NCBI RefSeq assembly: GCF_000235605.1
Contig: NC_016584.1
Coordinates: 670,001 to 734,000 of the forward strand
Reading direction: 5' to 3'
From: Desulfosporosinus orientis DSM 765
Lineage (GTDB): Bacteria > Bacillota > Desulfitobacteriia > Desulfitobacteriales > Desulfitobacteriaceae
DNA: 64,000 nt
Shown here: positions 1 to 10,432 of the stretch, piece after piece
How positions within the stretch are numbered: position 1 is the first letter of the stretch
How the letters are laid out: each line of letters opens with the position of its first letter
Translations under genes and position numbers: made by a program
The notes under the pieces: generated by a model
The model's database searches: none
Told to the model about the DNA's origin: nothing
What the model saw: only the letters and a program-made list of their open reading frames with translations

Positions 1-177
1 GCTATGCTGAGCAGGGCTGTTGCTGTCCTTAGAAAGCGAACACTTATTATTAATATGCCTGGGAGTCCTAAAGCGGTACGTGAATGCTTTGCTGCCATCG
101 CACCGGCAATTCCCCATGGAATTCAAATTCTTAAAGGGGAAGCCAGTGAATGTGCCTCAGCGCTTAAAGAGACCTAA
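1..177 (+). CDS. MogA/MoaB-type molybdopterin biosynthesis protein, C-terminal fragment
   Basis: The reading frame is open from the first base of the window and stops with TAA at 175-177, giving about 58 residues. The segment INMPGSPKAVRE followed by APAIPHGIQIL is the characteristic C-terminal part of the MogA/MoaB family, which acts on molybdopterin during molybdenum cofactor synthesis. The N-terminal two thirds, including the substrate-binding loop, lie outside the window, so MogA and MoaB cannot be told apart. A strong hairpin follows directly and ends the transcript. Confidence 0.8.
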   Translation, partial: AMLSRAVAVLRKRTLIINMPGSPKAVRECFAAIAPAIPHGIQILKGEASECASALKET

Positions 178-207
178 GTTTATGCAGCCTGAAAAAAATA
201 GATATAC

Positions 208-239
208 AAAAAGATTGGCATTGTGGTGCCAATCTTTTT
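208..239. terminator. Bidirectional terminator after the mog-type gene
   Basis: A 13-bp perfect stem (208-220 with 227-239) has a 6-nt loop, with an A tract on one side and a T tract on the other. It lies between the mog-type gene on the plus strand and the EamA remnant on the minus strand, so it can serve both. Confidence 0.85.
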
Positions 240-283
240 GTATACTCTCCCTTAGCATCCTCTGTCGGCGGCGATATGGGAAT

Positions 284-1038
284 TTATATGCTATGGGCTG
301 CATTGGGATCTTTGAAGTTTTCCGTAATTCGAACGTAAATAACAACCCCGATAATAAGGCATATACCCGCAATATTACTGGCGTTCAGGGATTGTCGAAA
401 GACAACAAAACCTAAAAGGCTTGCTACTACAGGATCCAGAGAATACATGATTTGCATATAGCTGGGTTCGATATTAATATTGCATTTCCATCGACTCCGC
501 GATCCAACATATATTTTTCCATAACCATTAAATATGACCAGGTGAGAATTGTAAGAAATACCCATATAAACCGATAAAGTTATGGTGAAATCCCTGACGA
601 AAGACATCCAATACCAGACAAACTCCGAGGATAGCAAAGATAGCAGCCCCAACCTTTCGCAAAGTAATGGGACTTTTAAACACGATTCTTGAAATGATCA
701 TGATCACAAAAACATTGCAGAATATAAGGGTTGAAACAATTCCCACGGGAAAATAACTTACAGCTTTTACGAAGGATATATTAGTAATTGCTGAAGCCAG
801 TCCGGCCACTAACAATAAAGCGGAAATATTTCCAGGGTATTTTAAATCCGGATTTGTTGGAAAACGTTAAAAGAATCGAAAAGAAGATTAAATTAAAAGT
901 CGGAGCTAAAATAGCTATACTTAAGGCATTTATACCAAGGTTGCTCAACAGAGTGCAAAAGGTGCCATTCGTTCCCCAAAATATTGCGGAAAAAATACCA
1001 AAGACAAATCCTAATCCTTTTTTATTAGAGGTATTCAT
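284..1038 (-). pseudogene. EamA/DMT-family transporter, frameshifted
   Basis: Three overlapping minus-strand segments (781-1038, 528-815, 284-652) together read as one EamA/drug-metabolite transporter. The N-terminal segment has the typical GIFSAIFWGTNGTF helix, the middle has FPVGIVSTLIFCNVFVIMI, and the C-terminal segment has PVVASLLGFVVFRQSLNASNIAGICLIIG. They sit in different frames, with breaks near 800-815 and 560-620, and the sequence between them has lost homology. The gene begins at ATG (1036-1038) behind GGGAGGAA. At least two frameshifts make a functional ten-helix protein unlikely. Intact EamA proteins are near 300 residues and this region could hold about 250. Confidence 0.75.
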
Positions 1039-1216
1039 GTTGTTATTCCTCCCTATTCCAAGTTAGAGGGTATTCTCCTATGCTTTCGAGGTTTATCCTG
1101 TAATTCAATGTGGGATATAAAGATTTTGTTAGTATAATGACTTTTCAGGTAAGCTTGTCACGTCTGTCCATACTATGACGTAAAGTATAGTAATAGTGGC
1201 TTGTGAGGTGAGCAAT

Positions 1217-2041
1217 TTGAAAGCCATAGCATTTGTCGACTACGAAAATATTTGGACTAGTTTATTTGAGAGAGGGTATGAATTATCACCAGACCAGTTA
1301 GTTAGGTATTTGCGAGCATATGCAGAACAAAATAATATGTATTTATTAGCTATTTATTTATACGCAAACTTTGATCGAGAAGAGTTCAGACGTACTCAAA
1401 CATCCTTCGAGAAAACAAATGTCTTTACCCGTCATGTTTTTGGAAAAAACAATTTTGCAAGCACTGAACTTCGACGAAATGCGGCAGATCTTGAACTCAT
1501 GCTTGAAGCTCAAGAAATCTTGCTGACGAGAGCCTCCACCTTCGATATGTTTTTGCTGCTTACAGGAGATGGAGACTTTCTTTCATTATTAAGGAAAATC
1601 CGCGCTTGGGGAAAAGAGGTCAAGGTTATTGGGGTAGCAGGAAGTGTTCATCACACACTGCACTCTTATTGTGAAGAAGAGGATCTATTACAATGGATAC
1701 TCTATGAAAAAATTGAGCAGGAGTATTGTCCGGAGCAAGACCTGGAACAAGGAATTAAGACCTTGGGAACACTGCAAATACGAATGGCCTATGTAGCATC
1801 AACAAAAGCTAGAGCAGCCTTAACAGAATGCTTAGGAAGGTCGATATCACAAGTTAAAGAGTTTATTCGATATGCTTTGCGAGAAGATATTGTCACTGAA
1901 AAAGAGCATCGGGACACCAATCTGAAGATTGGAAAAACAAAAATATATCTGCTTAATCTTAATAATGTCAAAGTTCAGGAGGTGTTGGGTAGTATTTGTG
2001 AGCAAGTTGCAGAGCGGCAATTAAAATTAATGATAGAATAA
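1217..2041 (+). CDS. NYN-domain (PIN-like) protein with C-terminal winged-helix-like region
   Basis: About 274 residues. The N-terminal 150 residues match the NYN/LabA (DUF88) PIN-like nuclease fold: AFVDYENIW carries the first acidic residue, then RNAADLELMLEAQE, and LLTGDGDFLSLLRKIRAWGKEVKVIGV carries the GDGDF acidic site. The last 80 residues (AALTECLGRSISQVKEFIRYALREDIV) look like a small helical DNA- or RNA-binding module. I chose TTG at 1217 because GAGGTGA (1205-1211) lies 5 nt upstream; an in-frame GTG at 1196 has no such site. It is monocistronic, 220 nt before the groESL promoter region. The RNA substrate is unknown. Confidence 0.75.
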   Translation: MKAIAFVDYENIWTSLFERGYELSPDQLVRYLRAYAEQNNMYLLAIYLYANFDREEFRRTQTSFEKTNVFTRHVFGKNNFASTELRRNAADLELMLEAQEILLTRASTFDMFLLLTGDGDFLSLLRKIRAWGKEVKVIGVAGSVHHTLHSYCEEEDLLQWILYEKIEQEYCPEQDLEQGIKTLGTLQIRMAYVASTKARAALTECLGRSISQVKEFIRYALREDIVTEKEHRDTNLKIGKTKIYLLNLNNVKVQEVLGSICEQVAERQLKLMIE

Positions 2042-2217
2042 TAATGATGCATGCATAGAAGACTAAAAATATGGCAATTATAATGGTTAGATTTGTGGAA
2101 ATGCGCTTGGGGAGAGGGGTACAGGTATTATAAATACAAGTTCAAGAAATCATGAGTAATATAGCGATACTGATAGTAAATGTGACTTAAATATCTGTTT
2201 TTAGCCTATTAAGGGGG

Positions 2218-2246
2218 TTGCTTTCCCGCACCCCCTTGCATATTAT
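2218..2246 (+). promoter_or_regulatory. Predicted SigA promoter of groESL
   Basis: TTGCTT (2218-2223) and TATTAT (2241-2246) are separated by 17 nt. The predicted start point falls just before the CIRCE operator, as expected for an HrcA-repressed groESL operon. Confidence 0.65.
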
Positions 2247-2259
2247 TATAGATATATTG

Positions 2260-2286
2260 TTAGCACTCAGTAGTGTCGAGTGCTAA
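2260..2286. promoter_or_regulatory. CIRCE operator (HrcA binding site)
   Basis: TTAGCACTC (2260-2268), nine spacer bases and GAGTGCTAA (2278-2286) form the perfect CIRCE inverted repeat. HrcA bound here represses class I heat-shock genes. The site lies 46 nt upstream of groES. Confidence 0.97.
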
Positions 2287-2331
2287 CAATATTAATAAAA
2301 AACTAACAAAAATTAGGAGGGACTTTTCTTC

Positions 2332-2616
2332 ATGAACATTAAACCTCTCGCAGATCGGGTAATCATCAAAGCACTCCCGATGGAAGAAAAAACTAAGAGC
2401 GGTATTTTTATGCCGGATACTGCCAAAGAAAAACCCCAAGAAGGTGAAGTAGTAGCAGTTGGTCCTGGAAAAGTGGAAAAAGGCGAAAGAATTGCTCTAG
2501 AAGTAAAAGTTGGCGACCGCGTAATTTATTCCAAATATGCCGGTACTGAAGTTAAATTTGACGGAGAAGAATACTTAATTCTCAAAGAAATGGACATTTT
2601 AGCCATTCTGGGCTAG
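2332..2616 (+). CDS. groES: Co-chaperonin GroES
   Basis: A 94-residue protein of normal GroES length, starting [13 protein letters not shown] and holding the conserved mobile-loop region ([19 protein letters not shown]), the VVAVGPGK strand and a C-terminal [15 protein letters not shown]. It caps the GroEL cage and sets the ATP-driven folding cycle in the cytoplasm. ATG at 2332 follows AGGAGGGAC. It is the first gene of the CIRCE-controlled operon, with groEL 65 nt downstream. Confidence 0.98.
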   Translation: MNIKPLADRVIIKALPMEEKTKSGIFMPDTAKEKPQEGEVVAVGPGKVEKGERIALEVKVGDRVIYSKYAGTEVKFDGEEYLILKEMDILAILG

Positions 2617-2681
2617 TCAAATAAGGGATTACTTAATTAATTAGTATAAAGTATTTTAAGGAATTTAAGGAGTGAATATAG

Positions 2682-4328
<1,647 letters not shown>

Positions 4329-4331
4329 AAA

Positions 4332-4356
4332 AAAACCCCTGTTGTATAAGGGTTTT
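4332..4356 (+). terminator. Weak hairpin just after groEL, within the element
   Basis: AAAACCC (4332-4338) pairs with GGGTTTT (4350-4356) around an 11-nt loop. There are only four T residues. It may replace the native groEL terminator that was displaced to 19309-19352. Confidence 0.45.
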
Positions 4357-4376
4357 AGAGTGAGAAACTGTTGAAT

Positions 4377-4394
4377 TGTTGACATTTTGTTGAC
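4377..4394 (+). repeat. Predicted integrase arm-type sites, left end
   Basis: Two TGTTGAC heptamers (4377-4383 and 4388-4394) stand 11 nt apart. The same pair with the same spacing and orientation recurs at 19094-19111 near the other end. Paired short direct repeats inside both ends are typical arm-binding sites for the N-terminal domain of tyrosine integrases. Confidence 0.6.
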
Positions 4395-4637
4395 ATCGAA
4401 ATTTACTTTATTATTTTGAACTACAAAATAAGTTTTTCGGAAAGGCCTTTCATTCGTTCGCTGAACGCTTGAGAGGCCTTTTCTTTCATGTTTTTAGTCA
4501 TGTGGGCGTAAATGTTCATGGTTGTATTAATATCGGTATGTCCAACACGTTGTTGAATGGCTTTGATATCTACACCAGCCTCTATTAAGAGTGATATATG
4601 CGTGTGCCTAAAGCTATGAAGTGTAATGTGTTTATTA

Positions 4638-4732
4638 TGTGAATGGTAAACTAAACCATACACATTTACGCCAATGAAAGCATACAAGTTTCTGCCACAA
4701 ACCATACAACATTTTGCCAATAACCATACAAC
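4638..4732. repeat. Left end of the IS with reiterated transposase-binding repeats
   Basis: The motif AACCATACAAC or close variants recurs at about 4654, 4678, 4700 and 4722, spaced 22-24 nt. The segment 4694-4715 is a perfect 22-bp inverted match to 7043-7064 at the right end. Multiple terminal repeats are usual for IS21-family ends. Confidence 0.8.
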
Positions 4733-4799
4733 TTAAATCAAATACAGCTATCTGACTTTGTTAGAATAGGGGCTAGCAAAGAGGTCAGGAGCTGTTAGA

Positions 4800-6311
4800 A
4801 TGAAAGGATTTAAGATGTATAAACAGATACAGCAACTTAAAGAGATTGGATTCACTCGATCTCGGGCTGCCAAGCAGCTGAACATAAATCGGGAAACCGT
4901 AACAAGATATTGGAACATGACAGCGGATGAATTCGCCAAACAGCTGTATAGCATTAACCGAGAACTGCTACTTTCAAAATATGAGGAAATTATCATCAGC
5001 TGGTTGAAACAATACCCAACAATGACAGCCGCACAAGTATGCGATTGGCTCAAGGAGCATTACAAAGAGGATATCAAGGAACGAACGGTCAGCCGTTATG
5101 TCAAAGGGTTACGAGAGGAATATAATCTTAAAAAATCCAATCATCCCAGAGATTATGAGGCTGTAGAAGAGCTCCCAATGGGGCAGCAGTTACAGGTGGA
5201 CTTTGGTGAAAAGTGGATGCAATCCATTGATGGGCAGCGTGTAAAGATTCGCTTTGCAGCCTTTGTACTCGCTCATGCACGTTACAAATGGGCATTCTTT
5301 CAAACTCGGCCATTCACAACAAGCGATCTGGTTTCAAGCTGTCATCAGTGCTTTAGATATATAGGTGGGATGCCGCTAGAAATGGTATTTGATCAGGATA
5401 GTATCGTCAGCGTTTCAGAAAACTATGGAGATATTATTCATACCTTTGAGTTTGAGAAGTTCCGGCAAGAATGCAATTTAAAAGTATACCTCTGCCGCGC
5501 AGCTGATCCGGAAAGCAAAGGTAAGATCGAGAATGTGGTTAAATTCATCAAGTATAATTTCCTTGAAAACAGACTTTTTGCTGATGAGGAAGTTCTCAAC
5601 AGTTCGTTCCTAAAATGGTTGGATAGAACCGGTAATGCGAAAATTCACGGCACTACCAAAAAGATACCAGCCAAGGTGTTTGAAGATGAACGTGAACACC
5701 TAAGACCTCTGCTGGACATCCGATTAAATGGTGATGTAACCATCTGCAGAAATGTTCGGAAAGATAACACGATCGTCTACGACAGCAATCGGTACTCTTT
5801 ACCTCTCGGTACATACAACAACCAAAAAGAGGTCAGCATTGAAGCGAAGAATGAAAAATTGACGATTATGACCGTATTCGGTGAATTTATCTGTGAACAT
5901 CCCATCTCAACCGGCAGAGGTCAATTAATTAAGAGCACCAGTCATTCCAGAGATATTACAGACTCGATGGATAAAGCTCAAACTACTGTTGATAAGCTGT
6001 TATTATTCAAGGCAACCGATTTTCTGCAGACAATTCGAACAGAAAAAGCACGCTATGCCCGTGATCAGTTCCGGTTGCTGCAAACATTATGCGATAAATA
6101 TGGAATTGATGACGTACTAAATGCCATCAAATATTGTGAGGTGAGCAAACTCTTCGGAATAACGTATGTAAAGGATTTTTTAGAGCACAGTGCTAAACCA
6201 AAACAAGTAATCGTCCTGAATGCTATTCCGGTTAGCAACAACAAGTACCATGTAACTACAGAGAAACGCTCTTTGGATGTGTATGCAAAGGCAGGTGGCA
6301 ACCATGAATGA
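4800..6311 (+). CDS. istA: IS21-family transposase IstA
   Basis: About 503 residues, the usual IstA length. An N-terminal helix-turn-helix ([21 protein letters not shown]) is followed by a DDE integrase core. The acidic residues are visible in LQVDFGEKW (about residue 134), MVFDQDS (about 197) and [10 protein letters not shown] (about 241). The C-terminal part has the [11 protein letters not shown] segment typical of IstA. An alternative ATG lies at 4815 behind AAAGG. It makes the DNA cuts and joins, with IstB choosing the target. Its stop overlaps the istB start by 8 nt. Confidence 0.95.
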   Translation: MKGFKMYKQIQQLKEIGFTRSRAAKQLNINRETVTRYWNMTADEFAKQLYSINRELLLSKYEEIIISWLKQYPTMTAAQVCDWLKEHYKEDIKERTVSRYVKGLREEYNLKKSNHPRDYEAVEELPMGQQLQVDFGEKWMQSIDGQRVKIRFAAFVLAHARYKWAFFQTRPFTTSDLVSSCHQCFRYIGGMPLEMVFDQDSIVSVSENYGDIIHTFEFEKFRQECNLKVYLCRAADPESKGKIENVVKFIKYNFLENRLFADEEVLNSSFLKWLDRTGNAKIHGTTKKIPAKVFEDEREHLRPLLDIRLNGDVTICRNVRKDNTIVYDSNRYSLPLGTYNNQKEVSIEAKNEKLTIMTVFGEFICEHPISTGRGQLIKSTSHSRDITDSMDKAQTTVDKLLLFKATDFLQTIRTEKARYARDQFRLLQTLCDKYGIDDVLNAIKYCEVSKLFGITYVKDFLEHSAKPKQVIVLNAIPVSNNKYHVTTEKRSLDVYAKAGGNHE

Positions 6312-7044
6312 ACGGATTGAACGTGTCAATGCATTAGTATCGGGACTGCATTTGGTCCCTGTTGATTTAGAAAACCTATATGCTAAAAAGAATAATCTCA
6401 CGCCTCTCGAAAGCGTTGAGGTTTTCCTTTCAGAGCAACAACGTCTTCGGACCGAAAAGCAAAATCTAATTCGCAGAAGAAGAGCAAATCTACCCGCCGA
6501 AAAAACCCTGGAAACCTTCGACTTCGGATTCCAACGCAGCGTATCTAAGGAACAGATGCTAAGATTGTCCGATATGACTTGGGTTGAGCAAGCGTTCAAC
6601 ATTTGTTTTCTGGGCCCCCCTGGTATCGGAAAAACGCATTTGGCTTTATCCTTAGCGGTCCAGGCTTTAAACCTAGGTTATGCCGTAGCTTTTACGACCT
6701 TGGATGAACTCATAATTACACTAAAAACCTCGCAAATCTCGACCGCCAGTAAGAGACGAATAAAAATACTCAACTCGGCAGCACTGGTTATTATTGATGA
6801 AGTTGGCTTCATGCCACTTTCTACAATAGAAGCCAACCTATTCTTCGGTTTCGTGTCCTCAATGTCCGAGAAAACATCACTGATTATTACCTCAAACAAA
6901 GGATTCGATGAATGGGTTGACTTTTTAGGGGATGCAACAATTACAACTGCGATTTTAGACCGTCTTATCCACCACTGCGAGATTTTAAATATGACGGGCA
7001 ACAGCTACAGACTCCAACATAGGAAGACTATAACCCAGAAATAA
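6304..7044 (+). CDS. istB: IS21-family helper ATPase IstB
   Basis: About 246 residues. The AAA+ ATPase has Walker A in [16 protein letters not shown], Walker B in [14 protein letters not shown] and sensor residues in [13 protein letters not shown]. IstB is DnaC-like and regulates IstA and target selection. I chose ATG at 6304 because AAAGGCAGGTGG lies just upstream and it overlaps istA; an in-frame ATG at 6277 lies inside istA without a clear ribosome site. Confidence 0.95.
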   Translation: MNERIERVNALVSGLHLVPVDLENLYAKKNNLTPLESVEVFLSEQQRLRTEKQNLIRRRRANLPAEKTLETFDFGFQRSVSKEQMLRLSDMTWVEQAFNICFLGPPGIGKTHLALSLAVQALNLGYAVAFTTLDELIITLKTSQISTASKRRIKILNSAALVIIDEVGFMPLSTIEANLFFGFVSSMSEKTSLIITSNKGFDEWVDFLGDATITTAILDRLIHHCEILNMTGNSYRLQHRKTITQK

Positions 7045-7096
7045 AATGTTGTATGGTTTGTGGCGAAAAGTTGCTGGTTTTACTTGACTGCTTACA
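7043..7096. repeat. Right end of the IS
   Basis: 7043-7064 is the perfect inverted copy of 4694-4715. The outer end closes with ACA at 7094-7096, directly before the TATTA target duplicate. Confidence 0.8.
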
Positions 7097-8059
7097 TATT
7101 AATGTTCATCTTTTTCAATAAGCGTTGTAAGCGTGTCATTACGAGTTTTAGAGGCAGTGGATATCCTTCTGCTCCTGTGAAAATAAAATTTTCATCATGA
7201 TAGAACAATCTGTTTTTCATTATAAGCTGTTTTTGAAGTCGTTTATGCTCGTTAAACATCTTTATAACCGTTTCATCCATATCAATGATACGTTTAGATC
7301 CTTTTGTTTTAGGTGTGAGTAATTCGAATTTACTTTTATGATTTGTTGGGTTGTAGTAGGTTTTATTAACACGAAGAGTATTTTCGACGAAATCAATGTC
7401 ATTCCATTTTAGAGCAACTAATTCTCCAATACGTAATCCAGAATATGCTAGCGTGGTAAAGATAAGCAGGTCGTTAGGCAGTCCAAAGTCTATCGTGACG
7501 TTTAAGAACTCCTCTAACTCTTCCCCTTCAAGAAAAACCTCGGATTCTTCATCTTCTTCGCTGACTACTTCTTTTTTCTTAGGCATACTGAAGTGTTCTA
7601 AAGGATTCGTTTTGATTAAAGTCTTTGAGAGTGCGTATTTAAAAATCATACTTCCTGTACTGTGGATGCTGTCCAAATAGTTAGGACTAACCTCTTCACT
7701 TAATGTATCAATTAGTGATTGATACATGGTCCTTGTAATTGATTTGAGAGGGGTGTAATACCATTCGTTTTCTAAATGCTTCGCTGCAATTCTTCGTGCT
7801 CGTACGCTGCTTATTTTGGCTTGTTTTTCATAGTGAACAAGCCATTCTTGAACAAAACCTCCAAACGTTATATTTGTTTCCTCAACGTAGGTGCCTTCTC
7901 ATAAATCCTTCTCAATTTGTTCTGCTGCATGTTTTGCCTCGGTTTTTGTGCGGAATCCACCTTTTGTGATGGCATTTCGCTTCCCAGTAGCAGGATCTAC
8001 ACCGCCATTTACTTGATAACTCCAGGTGCTACCTCGTTTATGAATATAAGCCATGTAAG

Positions 8060-8893
8060 TTACCCCTCATTTTTTTCTTCTTTACGTTTTCTTCTGGATC
8101 GTCTTTGTCTGCTCCTGAGTGCACATGGACTTTCTTTTTCGGCGTATTGGGGACGACAGAATCGGACGTTCCCATTTACAGGGGCGTTACACTCTTCACA
8201 ACGTTTGAATGTTCCACTTACTGCGGCATCAAGGAGCTGCCAATAAACCACTTCAATTAATGCGTTAAACTTATGGAAAGACACAAACGTATTTTCTTTG
8301 CCTTGATACAATTTTTTTTGAATTCCCTTGATGTTTCTGTTAATGATATCTCTAACCATATAAGATGCTAAATCTAATGAAGAGCCTTCAGAGTACCATT
8401 TATTTGTGACAATTTTTTCGTTTTCTCCATATGTTTCATTTTCGTTAAGTTTATCGATATATTGATAAGCTTTTTCTTCGTTATTTGACTGAATGATCTC
8501 TATTAAATCAAAAGTAATCCGTATCCCATTAATGTGGGCCTTTATCCAATTAATTGGATCTCCGCCCGTTCTCTCTTGTTTTTCGCATAAATTCCAATGA
8601 CCAAAACCTCCATACTTTCGTGCGAAATCTATTAGATCATCATAATTGTCAGGATTTAATTTATAGATAATATTGGGAATTCCGCGATCGGCCATGGGAA
8701 AGTAAAAACGTTTAGTCCTTCCGATACCATTTAAAATACCTTCTCTAACTTCGTAATCTTCATAACAGATCCACATTGTTGCAGAGCCTGCTGACCTACT
8801 TATATCTGCTTCTTCTCTTTGTTTAGGCGTTAGAGCATGGTGAGGAGGTGTAAGTTTATTCAGTTTTTTCAAAAGGGGTTTTTCAAATTCCAA
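8060..8893 (-). CDS. Element-encoded zinc-ribbon protein of unknown function
   Basis: A 277-residue soluble protein that I do not recognise beyond its C-terminus. There CEEC (about residue 234) and a second Cys pair in RFCRPQYAEKESPC form a zinc ribbon followed by a very basic tail (LRSRQRRSRRKRK). This layout resembles CGNR-type zinc fingers of mobile elements and suggests nucleic-acid binding. The TTG start at 8893-8891 has GGGAG upstream. The stop is 5 nt before the integrase start, so the two genes form one operon and this protein may regulate integration. The promoter region contains the palindrome at 8912-8942. Confidence 0.6.
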   Translation of the reverse strand: MEFEKPLLKKLNKLTPPHHALTPKQREEADISRSAGSATMWICYEDYEVREGILNGIGRTKRFYFPMADRGIPNIIYKLNPDNYDDLIDFARKYGGFGHWNLCEKQERTGGDPINWIKAHINGIRITFDLIEIIQSNNEEKAYQYIDKLNENETYGENEKIVTNKWYSEGSSLDLASYMVRDIINRNIKGIQKKLYQGKENTFVSFHKFNALIEVVYWQLLDAAVSGTFKRCEECNAPVNGNVRFCRPQYAEKESPCALRSRQRRSRRKRKEEKNEG

Positions 8894-8911
8894 GTTATCA
8901 CTCCCTGAAAT

Positions 8912-8942
8912 GTCACGGTATAATAACGGAATACGCCGTGAC
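8912..8942. promoter_or_regulatory. Palindromic operator between divergent control genes
   Basis: GTCACGG (8912-8918) and CCGTGAC (8936-8942) form an inverted repeat. A TATAAT (8919-8924) lies inside it. The site is in the divergent region between the zinc-ribbon/integrase operon and the excisionase-like gene. That is the expected place for a lysogeny-type switch operator. The repressor is not known. Confidence 0.5.
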
Positions 8943-9065
8943 TATTTATGATAAGCTTAAACCATAAACAACCAAAATGCAAGCGGATGAAACTTATGAG
9001 ACGTAAACATCATAATCAGCAAACGAGCATTTGAAAGACAAGTAAGGAGAGGTGAATGAAAAAAT

Positions 9066-9368
9066 ATGATTAGGGTGGAACTTGATCAAAAAGCCATGCG
9101 TGAGTTGTTTCTGCAAAGAATTGATGAGCACATCAAAACCATTGACCATGAAGTATTCTTTATGAACTCGAAGCAATTGCAAAAATATCTGAATATGAGC
9201 TGGAACAGCATAGTGGAACATTTGATTTCAGACAAGAAGTTTCCGTCACTTAAGTTAGGTTCAAAATGGCTATTCCCACGTCAAGAGGTTGATTTGTACA
9301 TGCTAAAGTATTATGAAGAAGTACAGAAAAGTGGTGGAGAAATTCAAAAATTTAAGCGAAAAGTGTGA
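9066..9368 (+). CDS. Excisionase-family DNA-binding protein
   Basis: A 100-residue protein. Residues 35-80 form a MerR/excisionase-type winged helix: MNSKQLQKYLNMSWNSIVEHL, then FPSLKLGSKWLFPRQEVDLYM. The last motif is the classic wing of Xis-like and HTH_17 proteins. It starts at ATG behind AGGAGAGG. It lies divergently from the integrase operon, with the palindrome between them, so it could direct excision or control early genes of the element. Confidence 0.7.
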   Translation: MIRVELDQKAMRELFLQRIDEHIKTIDHEVFFMNSKQLQKYLNMSWNSIVEHLISDKKFPSLKLGSKWLFPRQEVDLYMLKYYEEVQKSGGEIQKFKRKV

Positions 9369-9479
9369 AAAAAGATAAAGAAGATGCAAAAATGGGGCAC
9401 ATAAAGAGACCGAATAAATGATGTAAGTGAAGGAAACCAGATACCGATACACACTACGTAAGTTCTGGGCGTAAGAAAA

Positions 9480-9502
9480 AGCTCAGCCAGTTGAACTGAG
9501 CT
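9480..9502 (-). terminator. Hairpin in the leader of the replication gene
   Basis: AGCTCAG (9480-9486) pairs with CTGAGCT (9496-9502). On the minus strand it is followed by TTTTT, giving a terminator shape for leftward transcription. The 230-nt stretch 9369-9598 otherwise holds only 15-codon open frames that I do not call genes. Confidence 0.35.
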
Positions 9503-9598
9503 GCTAGGGAAGCGTCATCAGAACATGAATTACGCGGTGGGTTAAAATGCGTAAAGTCATACAGTACGATAAAGCGTTGTTGAATCGGCGGTGATAGC

Positions 9599-10432
9599 AT
9601 GGTCCCCTCAGGCTTCGTGAAAATATACCGTGATATTAAGGACCATTGGATATACAGCGATTCAGACCACTTCAAGGCGTGGTTCGAAATGCTGTCAAAT
9701 GCTAGATATGTCAAGGAACCAAAAACCGACACTTACGAGGGTATTTTATACACCCTTAATTATGGGGAATTTATATTTGGTAGATTAAGCTGGAGTAAAA
9801 GATTAGGGATAAGTGAACAAAAACTCAGAACCTTAATGAGAAAATTGCAAGCTGAAGGAATGATAAAAGCAACCAGCAGGTTCACCAAGCTTACTATATA
9901 TAAAATACAATATTACGAAAAATACAACCAGCAGGATAACCAGCAAGAAAAGAAGGAATCAGAAGGGCTTCGGGCGATTGGTAACCTGCAGGATAACCAA
10001 CGGATAACCAGCAGCCAACCAGCAGATAACCATCGGATAACCACTAATGAAGAAAGTAGAGAAGGAGAAGATGGGAAAGAAAGTATTAGTGCACTGTTCG
10101 AATCACTTTGGAAGCTATATCCGAAGAAGGAGGGTAAGGGATCAGTCAGCAAGACACAAAAGGAGAAGCTGGCAAGGATCGGCCTTGATGAAATGACGAG
10201 GGCAATTGAAAGATACAAACTTGCCAAAGAGGGAACGGACAAGAAGTATATTCAAAACGGGTCTACATTTTTCAATAGCGGCTTTGTCGATTACCTAGAC
10301 GCAAATTATCAAGAAAAGGAGGATCATGACAATGGAGAACCCAATTCCAATGGGGCAAATTCTCACTCAAAGCGTAAGCCTTGGGAACTCATCAGCGAAG
10401 ATGATAAGGCATTCTTCGACCAAGGTTTCTAG
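9599..10432 (+). CDS. Phage-type replication initiator (DnaD-like/replisome organiser)
   Basis: 277 residues. The N-terminal 105 residues (GFVKIYRDIKDHWIY, FKAWFEMLSNARY, YGEFIFGRLSWSKRLGISEQKLRTLMRKLQ) match the winged-helix domain of phage replisome organisers. A low-complexity Gln/Asn/Arg linker (NQQDNQQ and NNHR-type repeats) follows. The C-terminal part (LWKLYPKKEGKGSVSKTQKEKL, YIQNGSTFFNSGFVDYL) is common in phage primosome proteins. It probably binds the element's origin and recruits the helicase loader encoded next. Its end overlaps the next gene by about 100 nt. Confidence 0.7.
   Translation: MVPSGFVKIYRDIKDHWIYSDSDHFKAWFEMLSNARYVKEPKTDTYEGILYTLNYGEFIFGRLSWSKRLGISEQKLRTLMRKLQAEGMIKATSRFTKLTIYKIQYYEKYNQQDNQQEKKESEGLRAIGNLQDNQRITSSQPADNHRITTNEESREGEDGKESISALFESLWKLYPKKEGKGSVSKTQKEKLARIGLDEMTRAIERYKLAKEGTDKKYIQNGSTFFNSGFVDYLDANYQEKEDHDNGEPNSNGANSHSKRKPWELISEDDKAFFDQGF

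Larger units (their letters stand above)
4638..7096 (+). mobile_element. IS21-family insertion sequence, 2459 bp
   Basis: The element starts TGTGAATGG and ends GCTTACA, giving the TGT...ACA termini of the IS21 family. It is flanked by a 5-bp target duplication TATTA (4633-4637 and 7097-7101). It carries istA and istB in overlapping order. Excising it with one TATTA copy rejoins the integrase frame perfectly, which proves the borders. Nothing in either gene looks damaged, so it may still be active. Confidence 0.95.
4421..8054 (-). pseudogene. Tyrosine integrase, interrupted by IS21-family element and an in-frame TGA
   Basis: The gene starts at ATG 8054-8052 (MAYIHKRGSTWSYQVNGG, an arm-binding N-terminus) and ends at 4421. 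Removing the IS (4638-7096) and one TATTA copy restores one frame of 390 codons: MNIN joins KHITLHSFRHTH exactly. Catalytic residues are visible: Arg in SGLRIGELVALKW, His-x-x-Arg in HSFRH, His in VGHTD, and the Tyr in NIYAHM. A separate TGA at 7899-7901 interrupts the frame after 51 codons, so the gene carries two independent lesions. Residues 7092-7727 encode a partial core-binding and catalytic segment. The gene lies next to attL, as usual. Confidence 0.92.

Noticed and set aside
4421-4720. 99-residue minus-strand open frame beginning MAKCCMVCGRNLYAF
   Set aside because: Its first part lies inside the IS end; only the part from KHITLHSFRH is integrase. It is a junction frame, not a gene.
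9369-9598. Tiny open frames before the replication initiator
   Set aside because: The frames are about 15 codons and have no clear ribosome site.
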